Counted from the stretch's first letter, positions 14,152-26,160 are shown. The stretch: DNA of 64,000 nucleotides from Marthasterias glacialis (GCA_911728455.2 OU452226.1:12417938-12481937), one strand, 5' to 3'. Program-made: numbers and translations. Notes: generated by a model from the letters alone, not told the origin.

Positions 14152-14342
14152 TCATCTGTTTGTGGAGCAATGGACAGCAGCAATAAGGGAAACGCCGAGA
14201 TAGTCAAACTAATTGAGGAAAAGGGTGGGAGATCATTCTGGCTACCAGGGCATGTTTGTGGAGCAATGGACAGCCAGCAAGGGAAAAAGCAGATATTATA
14301 GTCAAACTCATAGAGTACATGGGTGGAAAATCATTTGCTGCC
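14152..14342. repeat. Two-copy tandem duplication (~95-bp unit)
   Basis: Both units contain GTTTGTGGAGCAATGGACAG followed by CAGCAA.AAGGGAAA, ATAGTCAAACT and GGGTGG.A.ATCATT. They begin near 14152 and 14249 and are diverged by small indels. No recognised family. Confidence 0.75.
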
Positions 14343-14640
14343 ACATGCACAGGGCCCGATTTCACAAAACTCATGTTTAAATGAAACACTTAGAATTTCC
14401 CTAACCCTAAAGTGATTTGTATTATGACATCACATGTTCCCTTGTACAGTAAGGTTTGCGGTAGACATCATGTAGTTCTATCTCTTTTGAGTTGGGGTTG
14501 TTCTGAAAAGAAGAACATGTTCCCTTATCAATTTTAATTCATTAATCGGCTCATTACATCTTCTTTAGATTGAAGCCTAGGGCGTATTTGTAGATATATT
14601 CACCTATGATAGGAGTAATGTGGCCAACTTCATTCCTCAG

Positions 14641-14644
14641 CACA

Positions 14645-14681
<37 letters not shown>

Positions 14682-14880
14682 TCCTATTTTTGCATCCTTG
14701 TGGAGACTTCTTTTGTTCTTTCCTTTGTCCCTGTAGTTAACATCCTCCCATAGACTTTGTACACAAAATTCCTTGTGGAGCAACCCTCTCTTTAGAATTT
14801 CCCTATGGAGACACATTGTTCCTTGCTTTCCCTTTTGTCTAATGTCTCCATAAGGCAGCGAATATCAGGGCACACACACA
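14641..14880. repeat. (CA)n tract plus dispersed repeat (copy 1)
   Basis: A (CA)n microsatellite (14641-14680) abuts a repeat reading TTTGCATCCTTGTGGAGAC, CATCCTCCCATAGACTTTGT, CCTTGTGGAGCA and CTCCATAAGGCAG, then another CA-rich tract. The same blocks in the same order occur at 46270-46450, again preceded by a microsatellite, there (CAGA)n(CAAA)n. Confidence 0.75.
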
Positions 14881-15604
14881 CACCCACAAATGGTAAATCA
14901 ACTAAATAAATAGAGAGAAGTCCATATCCGCTGCAACCTCCATCTCTCCCATCCGGACTTCACGACACACTTGATCGAGAAAGTATAATCTTTCAGTTGT
15001 AATTAAATCAGGCATCATCGTTTTCTAAGCCCACGGATCTTTATCCTTCCTCTTTAAATATACACAGGGATACGTGAAGCCCTTGACAAAACTGAAGGAA
15101 AAGGTAACTTGATACTCCCCCAAATATATGGTGCAATTTTATGATGGCGACCGTTGAAATGAATACGACGTCAAGAAGCGTCAATGACAACTCCTTACAA
15201 GGAAAATGTATATCAGCGGGAGGTTGTGGTACAGGAAATCATCAATTAGCTTTTTAATCACAGACTTACTTCTGATTTTGTGGTTACATCATTCCCTTTT
15301 TCTCGGAATGGTTTTTGTCTGAGGAAACATGAATCTGAGAAAAAGGAATGAATGTGAAGTTTGAATAAAGAAAATGGGAATGACCTTAATATTTACCCGA
15401 AGCAGACGAACAATTTAGATTTTACAGTTTTTCTTCAAAATAACATCCATAGAGCTGATACTACGTGTATTATTAGAGTGAAGTAGAGTGTTGTTTGTAA
15501 CTTGGGGGAAATGACAACATTCCCATAAGTAGCAGAGATTGTCACAGAGCATCAGCGTGAGATAGCGGCTTTAATAACTTTGCCAGAGCATACCTTATCT
15601 TGAT
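14881..15604. other. No gene seen
   Basis: Unique AT-rich DNA. A TCTCGGAATGG / GAGAAAAAGGAATG inverted pair near 15300-15345 is the only structure noticed. Confidence 0.4.
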
Positions 15605-15845
15605 TCATTATTATTATTATCTTTCTGGTAATGAAACCAAGGGACCCTCGAAAGTGACTTGCACTGTTACCCCGTATAGGCCTGAAGATACCTGTGTAGA
15701 GAAGATGTCAAGAAATGTCAGTTTTAGTTGTGGGAGGAAAACCCAAACAGGGAAAAACCCACGCTATCAGGTAGGGACTGAAAACCCAATCCACATGCAA
15801 GGCTCCAGTCCGGGATTCGAACCGGGGTCACAGAGGTGAAAGGCA
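15605..15845 (-). mobile_element. tRNA-derived SINE fragment (minus strand)
   Basis: On the minus strand it reads CCGGTTCGAATCCCGGACTG (a Pol III B-box), then TGGATTGGGTTTTCAGTCCC, GTGGGTTTTTCCCTGTTTGG and TTTTCCTCCCACAACTAAAA. A related body in the opposite orientation lies at 41250-41350. I could not see a good A-box beyond the B-box, so the copy may be truncated at its 5' end. Confidence 0.7.
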
Positions 15846-16576
15846 GGGGACGAAGGCCGGGAAAGAAACCACAGAGCCAAAGAGAGTAAAAAGACAAGAA
15901 GCAAGAGTCTTTTTCTAAAAAGACTGATGCTGTACCCTGCAATGATTCCTTTAGGAATAAATCTATACTCGAGTTTAAAAAAAAAAGCATCTTTAAATTA
16001 ACCTCGTGTGATTTGTTCATCGAACAAGGGGTTCTCGGTACACGTTTTGGGTTATGAGATCTTATTACACTTCTTTTGGGTAGTTGTATCCAAAACGGCC
16101 AGCCTGTGGGTAATTTAATTTGAGGCATTATTCAGTGATTATTTCCTCAAAGATGGGGGGCCACTTCATGCAGAAACATTGCCTAGGGTGACGTGTACTT
16201 GTACTAACATTAACGGATATTTTGAATACTTATTTAATAACATCCACATCGGTACTTCAAACACTGTTTTACACTTTAAAGGTAAACTATGGAATTAGTG
16301 TAGTAATCGAGACAAAAAATAACAGTTATAATCTGGTCTCACTGATTTCAACATGGTATACCTGTGAATCCTTCAGAGATTTTTTTTTATCTGTTAAATT
16401 CTCTCTGACTCGAGGACACTAGCATTTGAGGACCTCGAAATCACAGTTGATCTTTTCGATTGCAGCTATCAAAATAATCCAGATTTATTTGTTTATTTGT
16501 TTATTTGTTTATTTCGTTTTATTTAACCAGGCTATCCTTATCATTTTCCAATGAACTGTTTTCCCTGGGGGCCGTC
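15846..16576. other. No gene seen; ATTT-rich tract
   Basis: Unique DNA with a (TTTA/TTTG)n-like stretch at about 16482-16520. No coding exon supported. Confidence 0.4.
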
Positions 16577-16690
16577 GTGTGGATTTCACAAAGCACTAGG
16601 ACCAGTCTCATCTCGAGTTAGGACGAGTGTAACTCGTCCTAACTTGTAGGACTTGTCCTAAGTTAGGACTAGTTTTGTGAAATCCACCCC
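16577..16690. mobile_element. Palindromic MITE, GGATTTCACAAA type
   Basis: The ends GTGGATTTCACAAAG and TTTTGTGAAATCCACC are inverted repeats. The interior is a series of TTAGGAC/GTCCTAA words, including the hairpin GTTAGGACGAG..CTCGTCCTAAC. Noncoding foldback. The family looks like a common invertebrate MITE, but I cannot name it. Confidence 0.75.
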
Positions 16691-16978
16691 TGGACCCATA
16701 TACAATACATTTTAGGTACACAAGAACAAAAGACAAAATAAGAGTGTGAACAAACTCTCTCACAAATCATAAACTGAAGAATATGTTTTCACGAGATCGC
16801 TGAACGTTAAGGCATTATACATGATTGGTAAGGATTAAAAACCTTATTATTTAGTTTCAGTCTGAAAGCTTACTGTTAATGAAGTTAATTCTGGAACCAC
16901 TTTTTTCTGTGAAATATTACCCTCTGAAGTGCTGTCATATAATTATTCGAGAAAAACTGTATCTGATAACCTAAAAAA

Positions 16979-17205
16979 GAACACAACATCTAATTTCGGT
17001 TGTAACAATCGAAATTAAGGACGTTGTGTTTACATGCTGAAAAGTGTGCACGGTTTCAACTGTTTTCTCCTGTCCCAGGCGACGGATCGAGCCCAAATTT
17101 GCACAGGTTTGATTTTTCATGTACGAATTGAATCAATCAAAGTCAGAACACTGCACTATAAGCTTTACCAATTCTTATTAAAGGCACTATGATATAGTGC
17201 CTTTA
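16979..17205. repeat. Hairpins of a probable decayed MITE
   Basis: ACACAACATCTAATTTCG and CGAAATTAAGGACGTTGTGT form an imperfect stem at 16979-17031. At 17181-17205, AAAGGCACTAT-GAT-ATAGTGCCTTT is a perfect 11-bp stem with a three-base loop. Whether both belong to one element is unclear. Confidence 0.5.
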
Positions 17206-17539
17206 ACATGTTCACAGGTTGGCTGTACTATGTGGTTATTAAAAAAAAAGTTAAATAAAGTTAATTTACTGTTCCAAAACCAATGGATGTGTCATGCACA
17301 CCTTTAAGCTAATGACTCCGGACTGGGGGAAAGCCACGAGTGTAATTCATCAACGGCAGGGTTGGCTATTAGTGTAGACAGATTCACATTCACGTTATAA
17401 AACAAGATACCTTAAACATTAATCATATTATGACACGGGTCTAAGTAGGATTCGAAGCTGCGCCGATTGCGGTAATTTAACCCGGGTGAGTCTTAAAGGA
17501 ACGGTTACATCATTGTAACCAGGATGAAACCAAGGCTTA

Positions 17540-17696
17540 GGCTGTATCCGAATTGCCGGCTACGGCTACGGCTACGGCTACGGCTACGGCTACGGCTACG
17601 GCTGGTGTGAAGAGTGTTGCTTTGGACGTCCTATACTTCAACGCGTGGTGACGCGGCGATCCAGCCGTAGCCGTAGCCACCAATTCGGACACGGCC
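17540..17696. mobile_element. PIF/Harbinger-like MITE with GGCTAC hexamer expansion
   Basis: Terminal inverted repeats GGCTGTATCCGAATTG and CAATTCGGACACGGCC are flanked on both sides by TTA, the 3-bp target typical of PIF/Harbinger elements. Just inside the left end, GGCTAC is repeated seven times in tandem. The right end has only two of the complementary units. Related copies occur at 27956-28072 and 36666-37024. Noncoding. Confidence 0.8.
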
Positions 17697-18104
17697 TTAG
17701 TCTTAATATTAGGCTCCAGCTTAGGCTCCATCCGGCTTAGCAGCCAAGCCGGAAGCCCAAGTCAAATCCGTGGGTTTGAAAAAGGGCCTTAAGTTCATTT
17801 TAGTCCTCCCACTCAAAAGAAAAAACTTGCGTGAATGTTTCAAAAAACATATAAATAAAAAAACTCCAATGATATACATGTAGGCCTACTGTTCCTTTAT
17901 GGTGTGTGGCTTAAAAACTGGAACAAGTGGAATGTATATCCACTTTCCTTAGCAATTCCTTTGGCGATGTGCCTTTACATAGAATTGAAATAATACACTT
18001 TTCCTTCAAATAACATATCGTTGAGTGTGTATTATGTGTCTGATCAACTGGAGAATAAGAATAAACGAGTGATGTTTGAAGCTTTGCATGGTGTGAAAAA
18101 TAAT

Positions 18105-18361
18105 AAGGAACTATAATTAAATAGTAAACTTGAGGGTACAACCATGTATGAAAACTCTTTTAGAAAGGAGTGGTGGCTCTGAAAAGAGCCGTTGGGGTAT
18201 CGACGTTTCGAACAGTATACTCTTTTCCTGAAGACGAACAGAGTATACTGTTCGAAACGTCGAGACCCCAACGGCTCTTTTCAGAGCCACCACTCCTTTC
18301 TAAAAGAGTTTTCATACATGGTTGTACCCGCAAGTTTACTATTTAATTATAGTTCCTTGTT
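18105..18361. mobile_element. Foldback element with histone-type 3' stem-loop in each arm
   Basis: A near-perfect palindrome: arms of about 120 bp separated by an 18-base loop (about 18224-18241). Each arm contains GGCTCTTTTCAGAGCC, plus strand at 18273-18288 and minus strand at 18175-18190. This is letter for letter the six-base-pair stem and TTTC loop of metazoan replication-dependent histone mRNA 3' ends, followed by ACCA. No histone coding sequence is present. The arms also share TACAACCATGTATGAAAAC and GTTTCGAACAGTATACTC. Confidence 0.85.
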
Positions 18362-18489
18362 AAGAATAAACGAACTGTTACAAAACCGATGAATACTTGT
18401 ATGATGTTTGTCTTGAAATTATACCGGATTGAAAGGAATTGTTCTCTTGAAAAATCCAATGCCTTGTTTTTTTTATTTTACTGTCTTAA

Positions 18490-18981
18490 AGAGGTACTCC
18501 AAGGTCGAAGTCAGTTTTGTGATGCACTCATTTTTCAATAGATGGAGTCCTTATGGAAGTTGGGAAATAACTGCAAGCTCTAAATTCACAATCAAATTGT
18601 TTAAAATGTCCTTTTATTTGATACTCTTTCCAGAGCGAAATTTGAAACATGACATCATTGGATATCAACAGCAATCGGGTCTGTACATTCCAAAGAGGAA
18701 TGTTTGCGACAGTCAAAAGGTCAAATTCAATGCCGCTTTGATTGAATACCATCAACATTCAGGAATGAACATTTTTTTTTTAAATCATGTACATAAATGT
18801 ACAGACCCATATATATTTGAACTGTGGGGTCTTTGGATGTTTGAGAATTTTGACAATAAATGCATTTTACACCGTTTTAACGTGAGGTAAGAGACTTATA
18901 ATTTGTTTCTACTTTCATAAGGACTCTAGTTATTTGAAAATGAGTGCATCACAAAACTGAATTAGACCTTGGAGCACCTCT
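18490..18981. mobile_element. TTAA-flanked MITE (possible piggyBac relative)
   Basis: Flanked by TTAA on both sides (18486-18489 and 18982-18985). Ends AGAGGTACTCCAAGGTC and GACCTTGGAGCACCTCT are inverted repeats, and the similarity continues inward through CAGTTTTGTGATGCACTCAT to about 48 bp. A 153-codon frame crosses most of the element (18429-18890) but includes the flanking TIR and has no transposase motif, so it is treated as fortuitous. TTAA targets suggest piggyBac, though the ends do not start with CCC. Confidence 0.8.
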
Positions 18982-18985
18982 TTAA

Positions 18986-20557
18986 AAACTAATAATATAT
19001 GATCGAATGTATATTAACTTATTAATGTGTAGTATTCAAATCAATTAGCTTTGTATACATTTGTAGAGTCGACTCTCGTTACGGTGAGCGTTTTTGTACG
19101 GAGGTTCTATTGTAAAGAGAGGATTCTTGGGTCCCGGATTTCCTATTTCTCCTTGTGTTCCTTTGCCTTGCTGTCTTTTTGAAATGACATTCTTATTGTG
19201 GAGAAGTGGTTTGGCCGGTCCCGTTGGCCTTGTTATGGCGTGAGTTGGCTGTACAATCTAAATCTTTAAACTATATGCACATTATGGGGGTCTCTACTTG
19301 ACAAGCCCTGCTTTCTAGAGCCCCCCCCCCCCGCCACTGCTTAATCGCCATTCCTTTCTTAAGTTATCCAGCTTATTCTTGCGTTGTTGATTGATTGAGT
19401 GGGAATATAGTAAAGTAAAGTAAAGTATACTGGTATCGTTGCAAGAAAAAAAAAAGAATCTATCCATTTAAGTTATACAACAATATGCTAACTGAACTGA
19501 CGTGCATTACGAGTCATCAAAATCGTCAATTTTTTTTTCCATTCACCGCCATTCTCTTTTGAAATAGTCAAAAACATTAAAGCACTTTTTTTTTAAATTA
19601 TCATAAATGTTGTATTTCTCTCCACAAATTCAATCAATAACACATTAAAATGCACAAGAATTAAGGAAACACAAAAAAAATATCCACAAAATGATCATAT
19701 CGACTTCAGCAGTCCCATATGATTCTTGGATGAGTAAAATACATAACATGTTCGGTAATACCATGATGTTGATGATATCTATTGTGTAGATTGCTCTTAT
19801 AATTAATTTGATTTTAGTCTATACTGCAGGACAAGTTCTTATAAGACCCTAGAATCTACTCCTCGGCAGCAGATAAGGAGCAGATCAAGTTCTTACAAGA
19901 CCAATCTATACTGCAGCAAAGTGTGCGATATTATCACACCGTGTTCCACAAACCGAAGACATATCAATACTCCACCAGGCAATGCCTCAAATCACATGTG
20001 ATTTACAACTGTTTATGAAATTCTTCAGAATGCATAACGGTTGTTATTACTTGTACTCATGTGAGTCGACTTAAACGTCAAAAACAGATGTTTTATTGAG
20101 TTTATCAAATCTTTTAATTGATCTTTGCTGTCAATGTGTGACAGAAACAGACAGCGATTTGCCCCATAAAGCAACACCTTAATAAGCAAAACGCCCTGAT
20201 AGCGATCTCAAACTATTTTTTTCATGGTACTAAATATAGGTTTGAGAAAGTAGAGACGTTGTTGATTTAATTATGTGTTTTTATTAAGGTTACTTTGAAA
20301 TGAAGTTGCTACTTAAAACTTTACACGTAAAAGTTTGGTTTTTTTTCTTCTACGTCTTGAAGAACTGTCACATGTCACACTGTTACAAGTCGAATGCAAG
20401 TTGACATGTATACTTGCACGCACAGACAATCATAAAACTGTCCAGCACAAGTATCTGCTAACCACTGACAACTCTTGCTTAGCTGAAAACACCACGTGGT
20501 TCGCATATTGTGTCTAGGGACACCCACTTTTATTTTGCTTAAAAGCAAATTAGATTA
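18986..20557. other. No gene seen; short direct repeats
   Basis: AT-rich DNA. TCTATACTGCAG and CAAGTTCTTA(T/C)AAGAC recur in 19820-19920, a local duplication. No supported exon. Confidence 0.4.
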
Positions 20558-20840
20558 GATACATTTAGGTACAGTTTTGGGGCTACATTTAGTTCCTGGC
20601 TACATTAAGGCACATTACTGAGGCTACATTTAGGTTTGGGCCACCTTTAGGTACGGTGTTGGGGCTTCATTAAAGTCCGTAATACATTAAGGTACAAACG
20701 CGGGGCCACATTTAGTTCTGGACTACAATTTAGGCACATGGTCGGGGATAAATTAATGTTTGTACTACATTTAGGTTTTTAGTATTTGGGCTTTATTTAA
20801 AGCCGGGCTGTATGAGATATCAGGCTACATTTAGAGGTTG
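20558..20840 (+). repeat. Degenerate short tandem repeat with GGCTACATTTAGGT core
   Basis: About ten to twelve diverged units carrying variants of (G)GCTACATTTAGGT or ACATTAAGGCAC, spaced about 20-45 bp and separated by G-rich spacers. An old, strongly eroded minisatellite. Confidence 0.65.
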
Positions 20841-23524
20841 CGTAGGTGTGCTTAAAGTTGCTGATAAAAAAAAAACATGATCCTAATCTCTCAGCCCCCC
20901 ATGCCTACACAACGTATAAATCTCTTAGCTTCACATCCACATCCACACTAATGACTCATCAGTCTGCTGACTAGAAAAGACCAAATTGTAGCTTTATGTA
21001 GTAAAGAGCAATGCTGGGTGGTTTATGCTAACTGCATTATTGGATTACACATTATAACCATAGTTCCACTTCGATGTAGGTCTGTGTAACACGCAGCACT
21101 GAGCAATTGTTACTAAGTGTACTTAACAGGTTTAACTCCAGTTGTGTCGTGTGTAAATGCATCTTGCATGCAAATCAGGGTATGTACATGAGCCAAACTG
21201 CTAGTCATTACATATTTTTTAGAGTAGACTGTTATTAATTCATATGAGGAGAAAGAGAGATTGTCCTATAGATTTTTCTCATGGTTTCTAAAGTTGTAAA
21301 ATGTTTGTTAATATTGTTTTGGGGGGAGGGGTGGGGCTGTGGATTTTGTTGTAAAACTCCTTGAACGAATGGACTGAGAGAAGCTGTACGGCTATTTGCT
21401 GTGTGTAATATGGACTTGGTCTTTATTTGTTTATTGTAACTAGACATTTGGGCTATAGTATCTGCCTCGCCACTGACAGGTTATGTTACGTATTTCCTCT
21501 TCGCTGTACCCCTGAAACGGTTGTTGTTTTTTATCTTGCTGGGAGGAGGTTTTGGTTGTAAGCTTTGATGTCCCACTCGTTGCACCACAACGCTCTTGAG
21601 CGGTTTAAAAAAAACTCACTACATCCAGAAGAAGGCCTATTCCTTTCCACCATACAAATCGTATCTTCCACATTCTTATCGACATTTCTTTAAAACTATT
21701 GATATTTATCTCTCCGCTCCGTTGCGGGTATTTATGTTCAATCTCGTATCCGCCTTGAGGGTAACCAAAGCTGATTTCAGACACATCTTCATCTGCTCCA
21801 TTCCCCCCCCCCCACCCCCTCCCCAAGATGGCCTTCTTTTCCCCGGGCCCCACAGCGGCCTTCTCTTCTCTTACCCTGATAATCCCCTAATCCTACACCG
21901 TCTTGATTGGGTTGATGCCACAAACTACAGTCTGGAGAATTAAAGCGAGCGTGTATACCGCCCGGGTTGGGACGTGGAATTAGGCCACATCACGAGGAAT
22001 ATCGTCCCGCGTGCAACTGATTTCACCGGTTTGAGTTGGCCACTTAACAAGGTGCCGCGGCTCAACGAATTAATGTTTAGGAAATTGTTTTTCGCGTGTC
22101 CCCCGAGCACGCTGAAAGGATTTGGATATTAATTTCTTGGGTTTCTGATTAACACGTGGCCGTTATGCTGTGGTATTATTTTAATTTCTAGTACACATTA
22201 AACAGTGAACACTTTTGCGGTTTTTTTAACTGACGAGCTGTTTATCAATGACACTTATTGTGTAAGACTAAAAAAAACTGTAATATTTTTAGTGTTATTC
22301 CACACATTCTACGGAAATTTATGATTTTTAATTATTTTTGGTCCAATACATTGTCAAACACAATCTGTCAAGAGAAAGGGATGCGCTCTTTCAGATTGAT
22401 TATTTCAGAATCTTAATTGCGTTTAGATATTACCTGGAAGTACGCACGAAATCAATGTAAGCGATCCACGGGATCGTAAAACTGTAGAGCTCTTTAAAAT
22501 AAAAACCGACAATTAAAATATCAAAATGTAATTACTTGAAAGGGGAACTAATATCAACTAAATTAGCTCTAAATTAAGCAGACTCCGTGAGTCTGTGTAT
22601 TGAATTGCTAATAAAGCTTCGCATTGCTTGTAATTCCTGTAACTCAATAACCGTACAAAAAATCCTCTCCTTGCCGGCATACGAAAGATGGTTCTGAAAA
22701 ACATTAATGCTGCAAAAAGCCCCCTTCACTCCATTTACTGATAATTGAATAATGAAATTAGGAGTTATTATTCCAATCCTCGTATGCTTTTTCTTCTTCT
22801 TTTCTTTCTCTATTTCTTTCTTTCTTTCTATCTATCTCTCCTGCTCGGAGCGCTATTGTGAAGACCGAAAGAGACACAGTCAAAATAAGCCGAAGGAATT
22901 TCCTTTTTTCGTGGGAGAGGAAAACATGAAAACTTTCCCAAGATTTTTTTTTTTGCTGAGGAGTTGCGGCTGAACTCGGATGCATTGAAAGAACCAATGA
23001 ATATCCTGGCGCCGCCTGGCTTTCGTATGCCAAGTGATTTTCAAAGACCCACGAGTGTAGAGGGCATGGGGCGATTAAGCAAAACACAAACGGTTACTCA
23101 TCCCAGAATGAATGGAACTGTTTGAGTCTTGAGATGTTGGGTGTGTTCATCAAAGTCGGTGATGACATCCATCGGGGGAATTGAGACGTAGATTTGGCAA
23201 AATGAGGAAATAGATTTCCCTGGAAATCTCCATGGTGTATGGACGTGCGGATAGATTCCGATTTTCAAGTCGACCAGTGGAAGATTTATAGCTGACAAAT
23301 GTGCAAAAGCTATACGTGACCATGGAGAGTACAAGGGGCACAGTTTCATTTAAGAGGTACAGCGCAGGAAAGCTCGCATAATATAGCAGAAACAGTTTTA
23401 CCAGCCAAGTGCTATGTCATTCTCAAGTTGTGACTACCCTGCCAAAATATGAAACAAGGCCATTCATGGAAAATTTGGAACGACTAAATATCTTATAGGA
23501 AATGGGGGAGGGGTCATTACAACA
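20841..23524. other. No gene; possible conserved noncoding DNA
   Basis: Poly-C tract near 21803-21815 and TTTC-rich patch near 22785-22840. Around 21950-22650 the sequence is unique and rich in TAATTA/ATTAAT words, which in animals often mark homeodomain-type binding sites. That reading is speculative. No exon supported. Confidence 0.35.
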
Positions 23525-23840
23525 ACTGAATGGTCAGTGACCTTTGGGAGACACACCCATAAACCAGTTCACAAACTACAAACATGCCCTTAAACATGCC
23601 CACAAAATGTAAAGGACCTGTGGGAGACACACCCATAAAATTGTTCACAAACTGCCAGGGATCTGTTAGAGACACACCCATAGCTTGTTCACCTACGGTA
23701 CTACCAAAAGACCTTTTGGAGACACACCCGTAAACGTATTCACAACACTGCCAGAAAACTTTTGGAGACACACCCATAAACTTGTGCACAAACTGCAAGT
23801 GATCTTTAAAAGACACACCCATCAACTTGTTCACAAACTT
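23525..23840. repeat. Minisatellite, ~55-60-bp unit, about six copies
   Basis: Units carry GGAGACACACCCATAAAC..TTGTTCACAAACTGCCAG..GATCTTTT. The core AGACACACCC recurs at about 23549, 23624, 23669, 23720, 23765 and 23812. A partial CATGCCC duplication interrupts the first unit. Apparent frames on the minus strand (repeating GVS-type residues) are products of the repeat. Confidence 0.85.
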
Positions 23841-24825
23841 AACCCTCCCTCTCGCTCTAATACCCTAAGGCACTCCCACATTTATACCTATGGGTTTGGC
23901 AACCGACGGAATCGATTTCAGTAGAATGCGTCAGGAAATTATCCTTACAAATAGGGGAAAGCATTAGGGAGATGGTAAACATATTATCTTCATAATGCTT
24001 ATTGTTTACCCCCCCCCTCTCCATTATTGTGGAATGATGATGACGATAATGGTGGCTGGGTTGTCCAATATCGGGTCTTATAAAACCAAAATGAAGCAGG
24101 TAGAAAGACAGTGATCATAACAAAGTTAGGAGCACAAACACCATGATACCTCCAAATTCAACATCCACGTCCAGCCAGCTGCTATAATCCAAACGCATAT
24201 CTCGAATAACAAAGAACACTTTCATCATTCGGCCATGACATTCTAACATTTTCATAAAAAGCTCAGACGTGTCTGTCAGAGAGAACTGTCTCATCTCCGG
24301 GTTTGATTACAAACTCCAGCTATTTATTTAACAGTTGTTGTGGAGTACAAGTTGGACAGACGCTGAATGCGAGAGCACACATCCTTGGAAATTAAAGACC
24401 GCCACAAACAAGAGACGCTGAACGGAGGAATGAATGGCGAAGGTTAAACACTCCAACTCAATTTCCCCCCGATGAAAATTGAGAATTAGTGTCGCTGTGA
24501 TACTGTTTCGAAAAGATGGTTCAATATTTGAAAAAGATGTCTTGTGAGTCAATGCTTATTAGCCGGAGCAAGTGTACTTCTAATCAATACGCTGTTCGAT
24601 TAAATTGATTCTATAATATAATTATATGAAACCTCAATATTCATCAAGTGAAAAGACATGAAAGTTATATTCCATGCATTGTGCAGCAGTAAAAGTTACT
24701 TTAAAAACTTCTTCTTTTTGAAGTACATCGCATTTAAACACTATACACAAAAGTAAAAGAACGGGTCACAGTAACAAGACGGGCCAATAGGTTGTACACA
24801 TAAAATGTTATTTGATAAAACTATT
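23841..24825. other. No gene seen
   Basis: Unique DNA with a poly-C tract near 24010. No exon supported. Confidence 0.4.
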
Positions 24826-25085
24826 AGTAAAACTAGACAGATGAGATTCTTGGGACATGTGCTACGAAAGGAAGGTTTGGAAAAAACCTGGCATTGACTG
24901 GAAAGATAGAAGGAAAACGGAGCAGAGGAAGAAGGCGAGTGCTTCGGATGGCAAGTTTTGAAGGATTGGCTAAGAGAAAGAGGTGTTAAATATCAGGAAG
25001 TGGAGCTGATGGAGTAAGCTAATGACAGAGATTTGTGGCAAGCCATGATACGTACGTCTTAGGATACGGTACTTTTTAGAGTGAG
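24826..25085 (+). pseudogene. Non-LTR retrotransposon 3' end (LINE reverse transcriptase C-terminus), broken
   Basis: Translation in pieces gives RQMRFLGHVLRKEGLEKT, then after a frameshift LTGKIEGKRSRGRRR, and further on DRDLWQAMI. This order (LGHV..R..GLE, then TGKIEGKRSRGR, then DR..W..M) is the well-known C-terminal tail of RTE/CR1-type LINE ORF2 proteins in animals. At least one frameshift and several stops break it, and no reverse transcriptase core lies upstream, so it is a 5'-truncated relic. A (GA)n patch follows at about 25080. Confidence 0.75.
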
Positions 25086-25095
25086 AGAGAGAGAT

Positions 25096-25739
25096 TAGTA
25101 AAACTTTGGATGGCTCTGTGTAAGAAGGCGTTGTTGAACCTATTGTTTTAAGGCTTACAGTTGTCGAATCCTACCTGCTGATCTATAATTGGTTACAATC
25201 AACGGATTTAGAAGGATTTGCACTGTCAGGCAATACAATTACTTCATACGGCTGCTATCTACAAAGTTCTGAAGGCTTTCCATGTCAGCACCTTTTATTC
25301 TATTGACATGTTTAACAACGTTCAGGTTTCTTTCGGTTATTTACTGTGAGAGAATGACACCAACTGATTGAACAGAAAGTTTCTAATGGTTGAATGCTGT
25401 ACTCTGATAAAACAGTGTTTAAAACTCTAGTGTTCACATTAAAACATTTGAGTTTCCGTACGAAATGTCAGCGCTGATTAGATTTTTGTAGGTATATTTG
25501 ACTTTTTGGGGAGGGCAAAACATCAACGTTTAACATGTTAAATAAGCCAACCGATGTAAACTTACAATGTTAACGTAATTCCCGCATTATAAGACAAAAA
25601 AACATCTAGTGCATTTTACCATTTATTTGTTTTGACAACATCCAACCCCAATAGCTCTGTATATCTCATTATACTATTTTAAAACAACTATTTACCTTGT
25701 CTTAGTGACTCGATGACTAGGCGGGGAATGCCAGAATGA
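25096..25739. other. No gene seen
   Basis: AT-rich unique DNA; no exon or repeat supported. Confidence 0.4.
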
Positions 25740-25900
25740 CATTCGCAGCGCTGTCGCCATCTTCGTCATATCCCCTGCATCCAATCACAGTAAATGAATA
25801 CTAATTGCCCTCATAAAAAGGGGGGCCATACTGTTTCATCTTCCAGCCTTTGGGGTTACATTGATTTAAATGGAAGAGAACCAAATTGGCTGCGCCATAA
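25740..25900 (+). repeat. Dispersed GCCATCTTTGTC-type repeat, copy B
   Basis: Contains GTCGCCATCTTCGTCATATC, CCCTGCATCCAATCACAGTA and, further on, CCAGCCTTTGGGGTTACATT then GATTTAAATGG, matching the block order of copies A and C. Confidence 0.5.
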
Positions 25901-26099
25901 TAAATTACAAAGTGGGGAAGGGGGAAGAAAGAAGTGAAGATAAAGAAAAGGGGTAGAAGAATGAGTCAATGATTGTGACAGTCACTCGAGGTCAGACAGG
26001 GGTGATGGTCGCGGGAATTCAGAGGGGACCCAGAGGGGTGGAAACGAGAGAAGTGTAGGACAGGTTACATGAGAGGGTTGGAGACGAAGGGTGTGAGTT

Positions 26100-26160
26100 G
26101 ATGAAAAAGTTTACTGTGGAAAGATGAGAATGGAGGGGGGGGGGGGAGAAGTAACACATA
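26100..26160. repeat. Poly-G tract in G-rich DNA
   Basis: An 11-base or longer G-run near 26136 within purine-rich DNA. A minus-strand frame through it is low complexity. Confidence 0.6.

Noticed and set aside
18429-18890. 153-codon plus-strand frame
   Set aside because: Lies across the TIR and interior of a TTAA-flanked MITE, with no transposase features.
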